In this document: piece by piece, positions 10,885-22,085 of the stretch
Numbering within the stretch: the stretch's first letter is position 1
How the letters are laid out: every line of letters begins with the position of its first letter
Assembly: GCF_945859685.1 (NCBI RefSeq)
Contig: NC_079149.1
Coordinates: 57,368,991-57,432,990, forward strand
Source: Eupeodes corollae
Lineage: Eukaryota; Arthropoda; Insecta; Diptera; Syrphidae
Direction of reading: 5' to 3'
Length of the DNA: 64,000 bases
The notes under the pieces: generated by a model
What the model was told of the DNA's origin: nothing
Databases searched by the model: none
Seen by the model: only the letters and a program-made list of their open reading frames with translations
Program-made: the position numbers and the translations under genes

Positions 10885-11846
10885 TTTTTATTAATGATCT
10901 CTTGTCTGCAATTTCTAATCCAATTCATTGTTTCGATGACGATAGTACTCTTAGCTTTTAATATTCGTTTTCAGATTCACACCCATCTTCTTCGAATGTG
11001 TAACTGCATCGACAAAATATGAGCAGCTCATTGAATTCCGACCTAAACAGCATTGTACAATGGGGAATAAGAACCCGCGTGGAATTTCATGCTTCGAAAA
11101 CGCAATTCTGTCTTGTATCGTTAAAGCGAAATTTACCCCCTTGCCATTATCGAAAAATGGCACTAGCATCGAAGAAACTGAACATCTCAATATTCTCGGT
11201 ATGTATATCACCAACCACCTTTTGTGGAATGATCACACACGTGATGTCGTCAAAAATGCGGCAAGATGTTTGGGTTTTCTAAGGCGATGCAAGAAGTTTT
11301 TCTCCCCCTCTGTTATCTACAAGACTTATATACGTCGAAAGCTTGAGTATAACTCTGGGCTGGTGCTCCTGCAACTTAATTAAGCCTATTGGATAGTACT
11401 GAATGCAGAGCATTTAGATTGCTTGGTGATATTACCATCATAAGATCATTTAGGTCACTTGAACATCGTCGAAATGTTTCCTGTCTCACTCTCTTTTACC
11501 GATATTTTAATGGTTTATACTCTAGAGAAATAGCCAGTTGCATTCCTCTCCTTAAACAGTTCAACCGTAATACTCGCGCTTCTAGAAATGCTCATCAATA
11601 TACCCTCGAGCCCAACTTCGGTTGTACTGTAAAGTACAGAGGTTCGTTCTTTAGCCGTACTATGCGAATGTGGAATGCCTTGCCACACTCTGTCTTTCCC
11701 AGCTATTGCAATATTCAGGAATTCAAAACCAATGTGCACCGACATCTCCTATCAACCCCTCTCTCCCTTTCCTAATGTGCACACTGTGTCTACATAATAA
11801 GGGTAGTATATCCCTTTGAGTATGCGCTTATTAGAAAAAAAAAACA
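10885..11846 (+). pseudogene. LINE-A RT C-terminal half and 3' UTR (copy 1)
   Basis: The frames 11060-11383 and 11389-11775 together carry the thumb and C-terminal region: ILGMYITNHLLWNDHTRDV, AARCLGFLRRCKKFF, YIRRKLEYNS, then RAFRLLGDI and LEHRRNVSCLTLFYRYFNGL. The catalytic box about 10935 has FDDD instead of FADD. Stops and frame changes separate the parts. The 3' UTR has CTAATGTGCACACTGTGTCT and ends in about ten A residues, matching copy 2 in layout. Confidence 0.85.
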
Positions 11847-11989
11847 TATTTTACAATGAGACCAAAGTGCAGACACAATGAAATATATCTTCGACTCTAC
11901 TATTCTAGCGATAGCGGCCTTTTTTTTTTATAATTAGCAAACACTAAAAGGGTTTTTTATACCTTTAATATGCCAAAGACACAGTGTGA

Positions 11990-12888
11990 GCATTAGGAAA
12001 AGAGGGAAGGGTTGGATAGGAGGTGTCGGTGTACATTGGTTTTAAATTTCTGAACATTGCAATGACAGGGAAAGATAGAGCGTGGCAAGGCGTTCCATAT
12101 TCGCGTAGTACGGCTAAAAAAAGAATCTCTGTACTTCATAGTACGTCCGAAGTTGGACTCAAGTGTAAACTGATGGGCATTCCTAGAAGCGCGGGTATTA
12201 CGGTTAAATCGTTTAAGGGGAGGAATGCAACTGGCTATTTCACTAGAGCATAGTCCGTTAAAATAACGGTAAAAAAGGGTGAGCCAAGAAACCTTGCGTC
12301 GATGTTCGAGTGATGTAAACGAGTTGATGATGTTGTCACCAATCATTTTAAAAGCTCTTTTTTGAATACTGTCCAAGAGGCTTAAATAAGTTACTGGAGC
12401 ACCAGCCCAGAGATGAGAGTTATATTCAAGTTTCGGACGTATTTAGGTTTTGTAGATTGTAGCCAGATCAGACGGAGAAAAAAAATTTCTTGCAACGTCT
12501 CAAAAAACCTAGACATCTTGCGGCATTTTTGGCAACATCGCGTATGTGATCGCTCCACAATAGGTGGTTGCTGATGCACATTCCGAGGATGTCAAGATTT
12601 TCTGTTTCGTTGATGCAAGTGCCACTCATAGATAGTGGCAAAGACGGTTTATCTCGCTTTAACGATGCAAGACAGCATTGCGTTTTCAAAGCATTAAAAT
12701 TCCACACGATTTTTTATTCCCCATTGTACAATGCGGTGTAGGTCGTAATTTAATGAGCTAATCATATTTTCGTTGCAGTTCCACATCCGAAGAGGAGGGT
12801 TGTGAGTCTGGAAACGAATATGAAAAGCTAAGAGTGCTATAGTCAGCGAAACAATGTATTGGATTAGAAGTAGCAGACAGGAGATCAT
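11990..12888 (-). pseudogene. LINE-A RT C-terminal half (copy 2)
   Basis: The FADD box reads FADYSTL (about 12805-12830), losing the second catalytic Asp. It is followed by MISSLNYDLHRIVQWG, LDILGMCISNHLLWSDHIRDV and AARCLGFLRRCKKFF. The frame 11993-12376 then ends with RKVSWLTLFYRYFNGL and SFFSRTTRIWNALPRSIF. Mutations in the catalytic site differ from copy 1 (FDDD), so each copy decayed on its own. Confidence 0.88.
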
Positions 12889-13908
12889 TTATAAAAATGA
12901 GGAAGGGGGTCGGAGACAAAACGGAGCCCTGGGCACACCAGCGTTTATTTTATGAGTTTCAGACTTGAATCCGTCCAAAACAACTTGTATTGAACGGTTC
13001 GAAAGAAAATTTCTAATCCAACGAAGAAGAGATTCGTCGATACCGAAAGCACGCATTTTCGATAAGAGAGCAAGATGCCAAACTTTATCAAATGCCTTTG
13101 AAATATCAAGTGCAATAATCTTACTTTCTCCAAAACGATGTAAAGATCTGTTCCACTGTTCGTTGAGATGAACAATGAGATTACCAGTGGACCTATTGCT
13201 ACGAAAGCCGTATTGCCGGTCATTAAGAAGCTTCCGTTTCTCAAGATATTTCTTAAGCTGATAATTAATCAGCGTTTCCATGACCTTAGAAAGAAGGGAC
13301 GTTAGTGCTATCGGTCGGTAATTTGTGGGAGAAGAAGATTCGCCTTTTTTTGGAATTGGCTGAACAAATGCAGTTTTCCAACTACTCGGAACGAGCCCAG
13401 AAGAATAGGATAGATGGAAAAGCTTACGCAGTGGTTTTGCTAGCGTGGAAGAACACCTCTTCAGAATAATAGCGGGGATACCATCTGGGCCAGCGGATTT
13501 ATGAATGTTGAGATCTTTAAGAACTCTCGCCACAGTTCAAGTACGAAAAAAGATTGGTCCCATAGAATCATTTACGCGTTCAAGAACTGGGGGAGTCATG
13601 ACACTATCTGGTAAGGTGGAATTTTCGGCGAACTGCCTTGCAAATAAGTTGGCTTTATCAATAGAGCTAACTAAAGGAGTGTCATTGACAACAAGCGTAG
13701 GAACCGAGGAAGAGGAAGAATTCCTCATGTTTTTTACAAATGACCAAAAATTCTTACTGCCTTTGGGACATTGCAGTATTTTTCGCCGTAATTTTTGGTC
13801 ATGTAAAAATTTGGTCCTTCGAATATAGGCGTTGCAGGCCTTCCTGGCTTGCTTAAACTTTTTCCGGTTTTCCTCAGTTGGGTTGGCTTTAAAACACCGG
13901 AAGCTCAC
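12889..13908 (-). pseudogene. LINE-A linker and RT N-terminal half (copy 2)
   Basis: The frame 13537-13908 covers the linker (RKACNAYIRRTKFLHDQ; KNFWSFVKNMRN). The frame 12889-13533 (214 aa) covers RT: KSAGPDGIP at 12-20, NYRPIALTSLLSKVM at 71-85, YGFRSNRSTG at 108-117, and LDISKAFDKVWH at 142-153 with the first catalytic Asp at 143. It ends at NAGVP just before PQGS, where a frameshift occurs. The two frames are separated by a stop and frame change near 13535. Confidence 0.9.
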
Positions 13909-13954
13909 CTCTTTCTCCTTGATAACCTCTTTGCAGCTCGAATCGAACCATGAT

Positions 13955-14850
13955 TTAAACCTTGGGTTTAATACTTTTAACTCTATTCGTAATAAACGTT
14001 TCCATTCCCAAATGAATCATACTAGAAATCATATCTGCACTGGAGTCTACGTCGTCGTCGCTACCGAGGAAGCATAGCGACCAGTTAAAGATCCTGAAAA
14101 AATTATTGAGACCGTCCCAGTTGGCTTTCTCGTACTGCCAAACGGTTCTCTTTGGAGCTCTTTCTTTAATTGGATTTGTTTGACACGAGAAATTAGCAGA
14201 TATAACACTATGGTCCGATGTGCCTAGAGGCGTCAATACACTGATTGTGTACTTATCAGGATCAGAAGTGAGAAACAAGTCAAGGGTATTTTCTGCTCGG
14301 CCGTTAACGTCTGATATTCGAGTAGGCTCATTGACAAGCTGAGTAAGATGGTTAAACTCAGCAAAAATCTCAGCACACATTCCTTCGGGCGTTGTCTGGC
14401 CCGAATGGCGAAGCCACGAAGAATTGTGAACATTGAAATCGCCCGTAATAACGAATTCAGTGTGAGGATACAGGGAGACAATTCTTTGTATGGAGTCAGA
14501 CAGAGCATCAAATTCCTGAGAAGTTGAAACTCTGTCCAGGTTTGGGCTCCGATAAAGAAAACAATAGTGAATGATGTGCTTATTCACGGAAAGTTTTAAC
14601 CACATGAAATTAAAAAAGGAGTTGGTACAATGACCGTATTGTGGTAAAAGTTGATATGCAACATCATTCCTAATATATATGGCGAGACCATGGTGTGAGA
14701 AGAATAATGACACTAAGCAATACCCATGAATAAAAAATTCAGCAGGATCGGAATCTCACCTACTTGGGTTTCACTCAATGCCAAAACAGCTGGTCTGTTA
14801 GAATTAATGTGGATATATACAGACAGAAAACTCGATCTTAGCCCACGAAC
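13955..14850 (-). pseudogene. LINE-A apurinic-type endonuclease domain
   Basis: The open frame 13955-14713 (252 aa) holds the endonuclease/exonuclease/phosphatase fold: HGLAIYIRNDVAY near residue 8, ITGDFNVHNSSW at 89-100 (catalytic Asp and Asn) and PLGTSDHSV at 162-170 (catalytic Asp-His). The upstream SETQ part with the metal-binding Glu lies in another frame, after a stop (about 14770). In active LINEs this domain nicks target DNA to prime reverse transcription. The frame runs on past the domain into the linker to RT. Confidence 0.9.
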
Positions 14851-14910
14851 AGTATTATAATCTACTCTAAAGTAACCAGTCATTGCAATATAAAAAAAAT
14901 CTTAAAATCA

Positions 14911-15190
14911 GTACTAATGGTTTCTTCCGAGAAACACGACCATGCAACTCAACTTCTACCAATCTTCTTCTGATTGTGTGTGGTCCTATCGGGACATCGA
15001 ATGCAACCAAAATTTGGCGTTGTATCTCTGTGGAACTTATTTTTGGGTCTTTTTTGGCCAGCCTACTAATTCCACGATCTATTTGGCAGCTTGTCTTACG
15101 GGCCCGTTTTTTACAAGGTACATTTTCAGCAGTCCCGAAGTTTTGAAAATGCTTAATTGCATTGAAAACTTTCTTTAGAGAACAGTTCAT
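14911..15190 (-). pseudogene. Tc1-like transposase N-terminal DNA-binding region
   Basis: The open frame starts MNCSLKKVFNAIKHFQNFGT (first HTH), passes the GRPR-like basic stretch KKRARKTS, and the second HTH (DRGISRLAKKDPKISSTEIQ then PHTIRRRLVEVELHG). It is cut off after SRKKPLV at the breakpoint, before any catalytic residue. Upstream frames may hold a few more residues of the start. Alone it could at most bind DNA; nothing shows it is expressed. Confidence 0.88.
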
Positions 15191-15606
15191 TTGAGATGCA
15201 ATTGCTCTATAGGAAATTTTAAGCTTCCAAAGCTCAAGAATAGCTATTCTTGTAGGAGGATCACAGCTCTTTAATTATCAGAATTCAGAATTTTCTACTT
15301 ACCAATGCAAATTAAAAATATTATTTTTGCTTCACCCAAATCAAATGTAATTTAACTGATTCTAATTAGTTGACCAGTTGAAACGAACACTTTTTACACT
15401 CTACCTTGATTTTATTGTGTACTTTGCAAAGACTTATGCACAAATAGCTAATGCTTTTTCAAACAATTATCTAATACCGCTTGCATTACACCGTTTTGGA
15501 CACCGCTATTCTAGTCACATTTGATAAAGTGAATGTGGAAATGAGAAGCAAGTAATGTTTCTAATTAGTTGTCCACAGCTGTAGATATTCAGTCGGTAAC
15601 CCACTG
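14911..15606 (-). mobile_element. Tc1-like transposon, 5' half, in the right arm
   Basis: Reading leftward from the TA at 15607-15608, the terminal repeat and 5' region match 3261-3824. It keeps about 120 bp of coding start that the left-arm copy lost. The element stops at the inverted-repeat breakpoint (14911), where LINE-A sequence begins. Being present at the same place in both arms, it was in the ancestral sequence before duplication. Confidence 0.9.
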
Positions 15607-16307
15607 TATAATAAGACTATAAATGAAGATAACGATTACGATGGGTCTGTTAAGACTAAGTATTTTTGAAACATTTTGCATTTTAGAATCGTTGATTTTT
15701 GCTTTTAAAACCTGTTGTCAGAGTGTTTTCTTGCAATTAGTCTCCGAGAGTGACAAAGCCGGAAAACATGGTCATTTAAAAATGCTCGGATATAGTTTGT
15801 TTTAGTTAAGTAAAATATGACTAAAACATATCCTAACATTCTAATGCCTACGATTTTTCTTTCGATAAGAAAACAAAACGTTTTTTTTTTTTTGGCTCTA
15901 AGTGTTAACTCATGTTATATGATATGATTTTGGTCTCGCTTTCAAAACGAGTCCGAAGCAAGACTGAAACAAGACCGTAACTAGTATCATGTCGTGGCAC
16001 ACTCCTAATAAGGCAGCAAATTAAGGCTGGCAACGATATAAGACTAGTCTCGGTTCAGTGATCGGGCAATTTGACGATTATAAATCATTTTTTGTGTATA
16101 TATATTTATTTATGAAATACGGCCCAAATGAAAAAATTGGACTGAGTAGAATTACCATTTAAGGCGTGGTCGCGCCCAACATTTGCATGAAATAATATCA
16201 AAACATTAAATTACATCGAACGTGCTATTGATAAAAATAAAGATTTCTTATTTTGTTTTTATTTTTATGTGTGCTTTTTTTTTTAATCATTCGTTACAAT
16301 ACTTCGA

Positions 16308-16326
16308 GATACAGGGTGGGCCATCT
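16308..16326. repeat. Transposon-end-like motif, also at 2514-2532 inverted
   Basis: ATACAGGGTGGGCCATCTGG resembles the end of some Tc1-mariner elements. The mirror copy in the left arm is due to the duplication. No partner end was found, so it may be a truncated relic. Confidence 0.3.
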
Positions 16327-18883
16327 GGTTGTTTCTCTTCAAACCATAGATTGCAATGTAAACACATAATTAATGCTCGAAATATTGTAGCTTTTTGTTT
16401 GAACAACGTGCAGACTTTTTTTTCCTAAATAAAGCCAAATCGGTAAAGCTACTGAATCGTGTTGGAAGAAAATTGTAGTTTCAATCACTACTTTAAAGAG
16501 TTTCAAAAGAGTTCATAATGTGCTTGGAAATTGTCACAAATGTTTTTAACAATTTTAAACAATGTTTAGGTGATCCAGAGTTTACGGAAATATCTTCCTA
16601 ATTCAATTGGTACTGAATTGGTGTTTTTGAGTTTCACATGAATTATCCATTAACAAGAAAAACTATCATAACACAGCCTTAACAATCAGACTAATCTATA
16701 TAATCTTTTGAATGCAAAAGTGTACATTATCTAACTCTATAGGTACAATAAATGGAAAGTTCATTATTATTAACGCCTGCCGAGTGGAGACTTGATAGCT
16801 ATTCTAAATAATTAATTTGTGTTCTACCACAGCAACACCCATAAAGCATTTGCTTAACAGCAACTGTCTTCACACTTTACGATATCCTTGACCTTACTTA
16901 ATGCAAATGCATAGGGTGGTGTTATTTTATGTTTTCAATAAGTTGATAAAAACGTCCAATAGCATAAGAATAGAAGGAAAATCTTTAAGGTTTTGAAAAC
17001 TAATAAGTTTATTTAAGGAGAAGCATATAATTTTTGAATATTTCTTTGAAAACAAACGATTTCTGTTAAATTTAGAATTTTTAAATTTAAGAATTGTGTA
17101 ATTTATTAAGTGTTATAGCGCAAGACCGGAAAAGTAGAATTCAGTCATTGAAATAACATATATTTTATATAGGCTCGTTTTTGATTCTTTTGTTTAGAAA
17201 ATGGTATAAGTCAGGTTGTTTTCTGAAATACTAATATTTCGCTGTTGTTTCCCATTTTAAAAAAAGATAAAAATCTTCTAATATCAAGAATTCTTTTTAA
17301 AAAAAGCAAAATTCTAAAACACCCTATACGTCCTCTCGTGGAGTTGAAATCAAATGTGCTTAATTTTGTATATCCAATTTCACATCGTCCAAGGTCGTAC
17401 TTTGCATTATAAGACTGATCCAACACTCACGAAATAATGTATGACAGTTTTATCCCCAAAACAACCAAACTATCTAATCCCTGCCCCATATTATTGTGTC
17501 TTGTCTGTCCTCCCTATGTCTTTTGCTATGCTATATGCCATTCTTATTGCCCAGGTCAGCTCCGGATTATGTGTGTAACAGCTAGAGAGGTCATTTGAAT
17601 TTGATTAAGTGATTATGGCTACATTTAAGACATGTACTATCGACATGACCCCAACTCCATATCTAAATGAAAACCACCATCGCTATATAGTGTTGCGTAG
17701 TTGTATAGTAAGTAGCTTCTCCCAATATTCCGCAATGAAATTTGAAACCATTTAATCCTTGCAATCCAAAAGGAGAGTGTCTTTGTCGCTATACTTAAAG
17801 TGCTCTCGACTCGATGACTCTAGCTATATAGAAGCTAAATATTCACCCGCTGCTGCTGCTATATTGTACTGTACTAATGCTTTTGTATCTTCTCCTTCTG
17901 CTTCCTATACTTCTCCTTTTCCAAGAAAACACATAACAAAACAACACAACAAAACAGTATGGCAGCGAGTACGAGTAGAAGAGTAGCAGTATCAGAACAG
18001 AAGTAGAAGCAGCATGATTATTGTATCACATTTACGTGTAAATTAAATGCCCAAAAACAGATGTCCTGAGAAAATCCTTCGAGTATTTGTTTCCATAAAC
18101 ACGGTCTTTCTTCAGTTGCTGATACTTAGATACACAGATATAGCTGAAGCTGGAGCAGGACTCGAAGGAGGAGGGTTGTTGTTTCTTGGCACAAGTTTTG
18201 TGTCAGTCGATATGCTATGACTATGAGTGTTGTATATTCTAACTTCTTGCCCCTGTGGGGAGTCATATCGTTATTCGTGCATTTTGTTGAGCGTTTGTAA
18301 GTATGGTATGAATGAAATCCTTAAATGATGTTTAATTCATGATGTCGTCCTTAATGTGGCTCTATATAGTGTATTTCTGTGTATATATTGCAGCTGGCTT
18401 CATTGGATTTTCTTAAGTGTTTATGGGTGGACAAAATTTATTGGAATGAGTGAATATCATGGGGTACGTATAATGGAGGCAAAGCCTTCTTTTCCTTATA
18501 TTCCTTCTTTTATGCATACATACAACATATATATACATTATTGAAGGTTATTTGGATATGTATAGCTGTATCCTTAAAGGCGCATGAATTTATGCAAGAT
18601 AACTGATCGAAGTTCGCTCTGTGTATGTCTGTTCACAAAGAGGAAATTGCAAGGATTATTGCACATTGAAATTAGATACACTTGGCTGAGAAAATTATGA
18701 GAGCACTCAGGATATTCGTCTGTTTGAAATTCATATCAACCCATCAGCAGCAAGCTGGAAACGGGTCAAAGCTATTGAAATTAAATTAGTTGCAATTTAA
18801 CAAGAAGAACGAATTTGATAAAATGATGGTTATGAAATTATTAAAAAAAAATATTATCAAAGTGAATAATAATTAAATTAAGT

Positions 18884-19546
18884 TTGGTTGAAGCTGATTC
18901 AATTCGTTATAAAAGAAGAATATTAGAATCCAGTAAAACCTTATGTAATAATAATATAAAGTTCATTGATTTCAGTCTAAAGCATTTTGTTTCGATTTTT
19001 TTCAATACCATTTATTTTGTTTATGCTAAAAGAGCCCCGGTTTGTAACCTTTATAACAGAGGTGAGTCTCTTTTTGATTATATTCTAACAAGTAATCTGA
19101 TAGTAAGTAATGTAGGTAGTGAACCAACCTTCGTCACTAAAAATCGACAAGAAGTTTTAGATTTGATTCTTGTCTCGTTAAATCTTTCAAATAAAATATT
19201 TAATTGGGGAGTATCAAAGGAGAACTCGTTCTCCGATCATAGATACATCCAATTCACACTTATTAAAGGGACCCCAAAACCGGTCCAATTCCAGAATTAT
19301 AGGAAAACCGATTGGCCAAAATATAAGGCGACTCTAAAAAAATTAATTAAACCAGAACTTTCTGATCCGCCCTTGTGCGCTCTTGAACTCGATCAAAAGG
19401 TCGATGAGCTTACAGCAGCCCTCAATAAAGGCATGGAAACTGCCTGCCCCTCACTACAGTGCGTGGGAAGAAGACTAAAAATACTCAGGAAAAGTTGTAG
19501 AAGGCTTTTAAATCGATCAAAAAAGACTACACATCCCCAAGATTAG
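18884..19546 (+). pseudogene. LOA LINE endonuclease C-terminal part
   Basis: From about 19040 the frame shows GESLFDYILTSNL, NVGSEPTFVTKNRQEVLDLI and ENSFSDHRYIQF, which holds the catalytic Asp-His pair of the endonuclease family. The linker toward RT follows. The residues before 19040 appear unrelated, so the element seems truncated here. A change of frame near 19546 leads into the next piece (19586-20017). Confidence 0.83.
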
Positions 19547-19585
19547 AACTCCTATAAAGAATCCCTCAAAAAGTATAAACTAGAA

Positions 19586-20960
19586 TTGAGAATAGCCAAA
19601 AGATCCTCATGGAGATCCTTCTGTAACTCCATAGAAGAATCCTCGGAGGCATCAAGGATAAGGAAGATTCTCTCGACAAATCCAACCATGCCTAGTTGTC
19701 TTAAAAACTCAGATGGTGTATGGACTAACTCTTGCGAAGAAACGCTAAACCTGCTACTAGACACCCACTTCCCAGATAGCTCCCAATCCGTTAATACAAC
19801 ATACAGTCCTGGGTCGGGTATTAACTTAATTTTTCCTCAAGGTCTGATTACAAAAGAAAAATTGACATGGGCTCTGAATAATTACAAACCTTATAAATCT
19901 CAAAGTCCAGATCAAATCGTACCAGCTGAGCTACAATATACCATTGATATAATATTTCCTATCATTGAAATGATCTTCAAAAGTTGTAAAAATCTGGTCC
20001 ATATACCTCAGCGATAAAGAGATGTAAAGGTAGTTTTCATTTTCAAGGAGGGCAAATGCTCGCATGTCAACCCTAAAGACTTAAGACCTATTAGCCTATC
20101 ATCATTCTTCTCAAAATTTTGGAACGATTGATCGATATCCATATACGTAATAGCATTGATAAGAGACTATCAATGTCTCAGCATGCTTACTGCAAAGGAA
20201 AATCGGTAGAAACAGCCTTGCAACTCTGGTAAGAACTATCGAATACTCCCTTCAGCAAAAGAAGTATACTATGGTGGCCTTCCTGGATATTGAGGGCGCT
20301 TTCAACAACATTGACACATCCTCTATCACTTCTGCTGTGACGACCTTAAACGTCGAATACTTAATGCAATGCTAAAAAGCAAGATTATCAACTCTAAGTT
20401 GTTGGATTTTTGCACAAAAAGGTCTGTTAATAGAGGCACTCCGCAAGGTGGTGTTCTGTCCCCTTTACTGTGAAACATAGTGGTTAACGAACTACTAATA
20501 TCCCTTGAGGGGGAAGGCTACAGAGTGGTTGCATATGCCGATGATGTTGCTATCGCCGTCACAGGGGAACATCCTAATACACTGAGAGACCTCTTCCAAA
20601 ATGCACTCAATATGCTCACTAGATGGGCTGATCACTGCGGACTTAGTATTTAACCTCAAAAAACAGACCTTGTCCTTTTTACACGGAAATTAAAAATCCC
20701 AGTAATTGTACCTTCTTCAATAAAATGAAAACCAATAATTTTTACCAATGAAGCCAAATATTTTGGTCTGATGTTGGACAAAAAAATAAGTTGGAAATCT
20801 AATATACAGGATAGACTTAAAAAACCTACAGCAGCTCTTTTCCTTTGCAATAAAGCCATAGGAAGCAAATGGGGTTTTCAACCTCGCATAACCTAATTTC
20901 TTTACACATCAGTCATCCGACCAATACTTATGTACGGGGTGCAGTATGGTGGACTGCACC
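19586..20960 (+). pseudogene. LOA LINE reverse transcriptase, broken
   Basis: Pieces in order are RSSWRSFCNSIEESSEASRI (linker), NNYKPYKSQSPDQIVPAELQ (RT entry), RPISLSSF (about 20085), SMSQHAYCKGKSVETALQ in changing frames, FLDIEGAFNNI with the first catalytic Asp (about 20285), GTPQGGVLSPLL (about 20440), and VVAYADDVAIAV with the YADD box intact (about 20528). The thumb follows (EAKYFGLMLDKKISWK). Several stops break it. Confidence 0.85.
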
Positions 20961-21198
20961 GGAGAAAGCCATATACTACGACAATCTCAGCAGAGTGCAA
21001 CGCACTACAAATCTCTTCAAAAGCAGGGTATTGAGAACCATACCCTAAGCTTCTTCAGTAAACAAGTGGCAGCGAGTACAGCGAAAAGACTCGACGCCTT
21101 ATCTCAATGGACTCACAACAATGTGGAGCACTCCATCATTTTGAACCTCTTTGGTTCTATACCAAAGTGCATAGACTACACTATTTCTAAACCCCTAT

Positions 21199-21667
21199 TT
21201 GGAAAAAAACTTCCAGATATCCATTCCATCCAGAGATGAATGGGAAAACAAAAAACTCCTGGATAACAAAAGTATTAATTTTTATACAGATGGATCCAAG
21301 ACAAATGAGTTAGTTGGTAGTGGTGTGTACGCAGAAAAGCTTAATCTAAGCGGAAATTTTAGCGATCAAAGAGGTTCTCTCCTGGCTAAGAGAAAACGTG
21401 ACATCAACTTCTGATATCCGCATCTTCTCTGACAGTCAGGCTGCTATTAAATCTCTTGACAGTGTCCCAACCAAATCTCAAACGGCCCTCGATTATCGAT
21501 CGTTTCTTATGGAGATGGTCCAGCAGTTAAACATTCACCTTTGTTGGGTGTCGGGCCACAGAGACATCACGGGAAATTATAGAGCCGATGAACTCGCTAA
21601 AAATGGAACCGTCATGCCTTTTTCACCTGAAAGGGAGGAGATAGGTATACCGATAGCTACATGCTAA
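21199..21667 (+). pseudogene. LOA LINE RNase H domain, broken
   Basis: Two frames carry the domain: NFYTDGSKTNELVGSGVYAE with the first catalytic Asp, then IRIFSDSQAAIKSLDSV with the later Asp and HLCWVSGHRDITGNYRADEL with the His/Asp end. The middle segment that should carry the catalytic Glu (QAEL-like) is missing between them near 21395. In active elements RNase H removes the RNA template after first-strand synthesis. Confidence 0.87.
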
Positions 21668-22070
21668 AAGAAACAGCTTTTGCGATAGCGAATTCAACCA
21701 ACATGCGCAGCCACAAAACTCAAATAGCCTTCACTGGACCTAAAGCGCTCTAAAGACTTGTTATCTCAAAGCAGACTTCATATTAGCTCCTTAATAGGTG
21801 TACTTACAAGACACTGCTTATAGGCAGACACGCAATACGACTTGGTGTAGCCTCAAATGACTGCACTTGCCCTGCTCTTTCACTAAGACGCAAACTTCAT
21901 CTGGGAGACTACTCTTTTGATAATCCCAGTGAACCAGCTAAAAAGGATATCAAATATCTTCTTCGCTTTACAAAAAGTTCGAAATGGTTAGACTAGTAAG
22001 AAGTAATTCTCTAGATTCATGTGGTATCACAATGGGCCTTTTCTTTTGGCCTAAGTCTGTGGAGCCACGT

Positions 22071-22085
22071 TAACCTAACCTAACC
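22071..22085 (+). repeat. (TAACC)3 tail of the LOA element
   Basis: Three exact pentamer units end the LINE. As CCTAA it resembles insect telomere repeat, but the position at a LINE 3' end explains it. Confidence 0.85.

Larger units (their letters stand above)
9848..11846 (+). mobile_element. LINE-A copy 1, 5'-truncated, split by a nested LINE-B insertion
   Basis: It starts mid-RT (KLFHLSYSSGLVP) and runs through NYRPIALTSLLSKVMETL, RQYGFRSNRSTGDL, LDISKAF and GVPQGSYLSPTLFR. A 494-bp LINE-B element interrupts it at 10380-10873, and it resumes with FINDLLSAISNP. The catalytic FADD reads FDDD here (about 10935). The C-terminal part (11019-11775, shifting frames) ends with SFFSRTMRMWNALPHSVF and a 3' UTR with CACACTGTGTCT before a short A run (about 11836). 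The family is a CR1/I-like non-LTR group by motif style; the clade is uncertain. Copies 2 and 3 lie at 11921-14880 and 28085-29575. It is inactive. Confidence 0.87.
11921..14880 (-). mobile_element. LINE-A copy 2, longest copy (endonuclease to 3' tail)
   Basis: Read on the minus strand it begins near the endonuclease start (LALSETQVGEIP, about 14770) and runs through endonuclease, RT and C-terminus to a 3' UTR with CACACTGTGTCT and a nine-A tail (11921-11929). It meets copy 1 tail to tail with about 75 bp between. Its 5' end joins the truncated Tc1 element at about 14910, so ORF1 is missing. Frames are broken at least four times and the catalytic box is FADY. It is inactive, but it is the best template for describing this family. 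Confidence 0.9.
14911..18804. repeat. Right arm of the large inverted duplication
   Basis: Reverse complement of 1-3824, 3894 bp long against 3824 bp because of small indels. The arm holds the 5' half of the Tc1 element and otherwise the same gene-free DNA as the left arm. LINE-A joins at the inner end, and short AT-rich DNA followed by a LOA LINE joins at the outer end. Confidence 0.93.
19025..22085 (+). mobile_element. LOA-type LINE copy 1 with RNase H, 5'-truncated and broken
   Basis: The order endonuclease C-terminal part, RT and RNase H, plus the motif FLDIEGAFNNI (about 20280), fits the LOA clade. The element begins within the endonuclease and ends in (TAACC)3 at 22071-22085. At least five frame changes or stops interrupt the coding region. 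A second member, on the minus strand, lies at 33505-35845. Confidence 0.88.

Noticed and set aside
22071..22085. CCTAA repeats that look like insect telomere
   Set aside because: Only three units, exactly at a LOA 3' end; this is the LINE's own tail.
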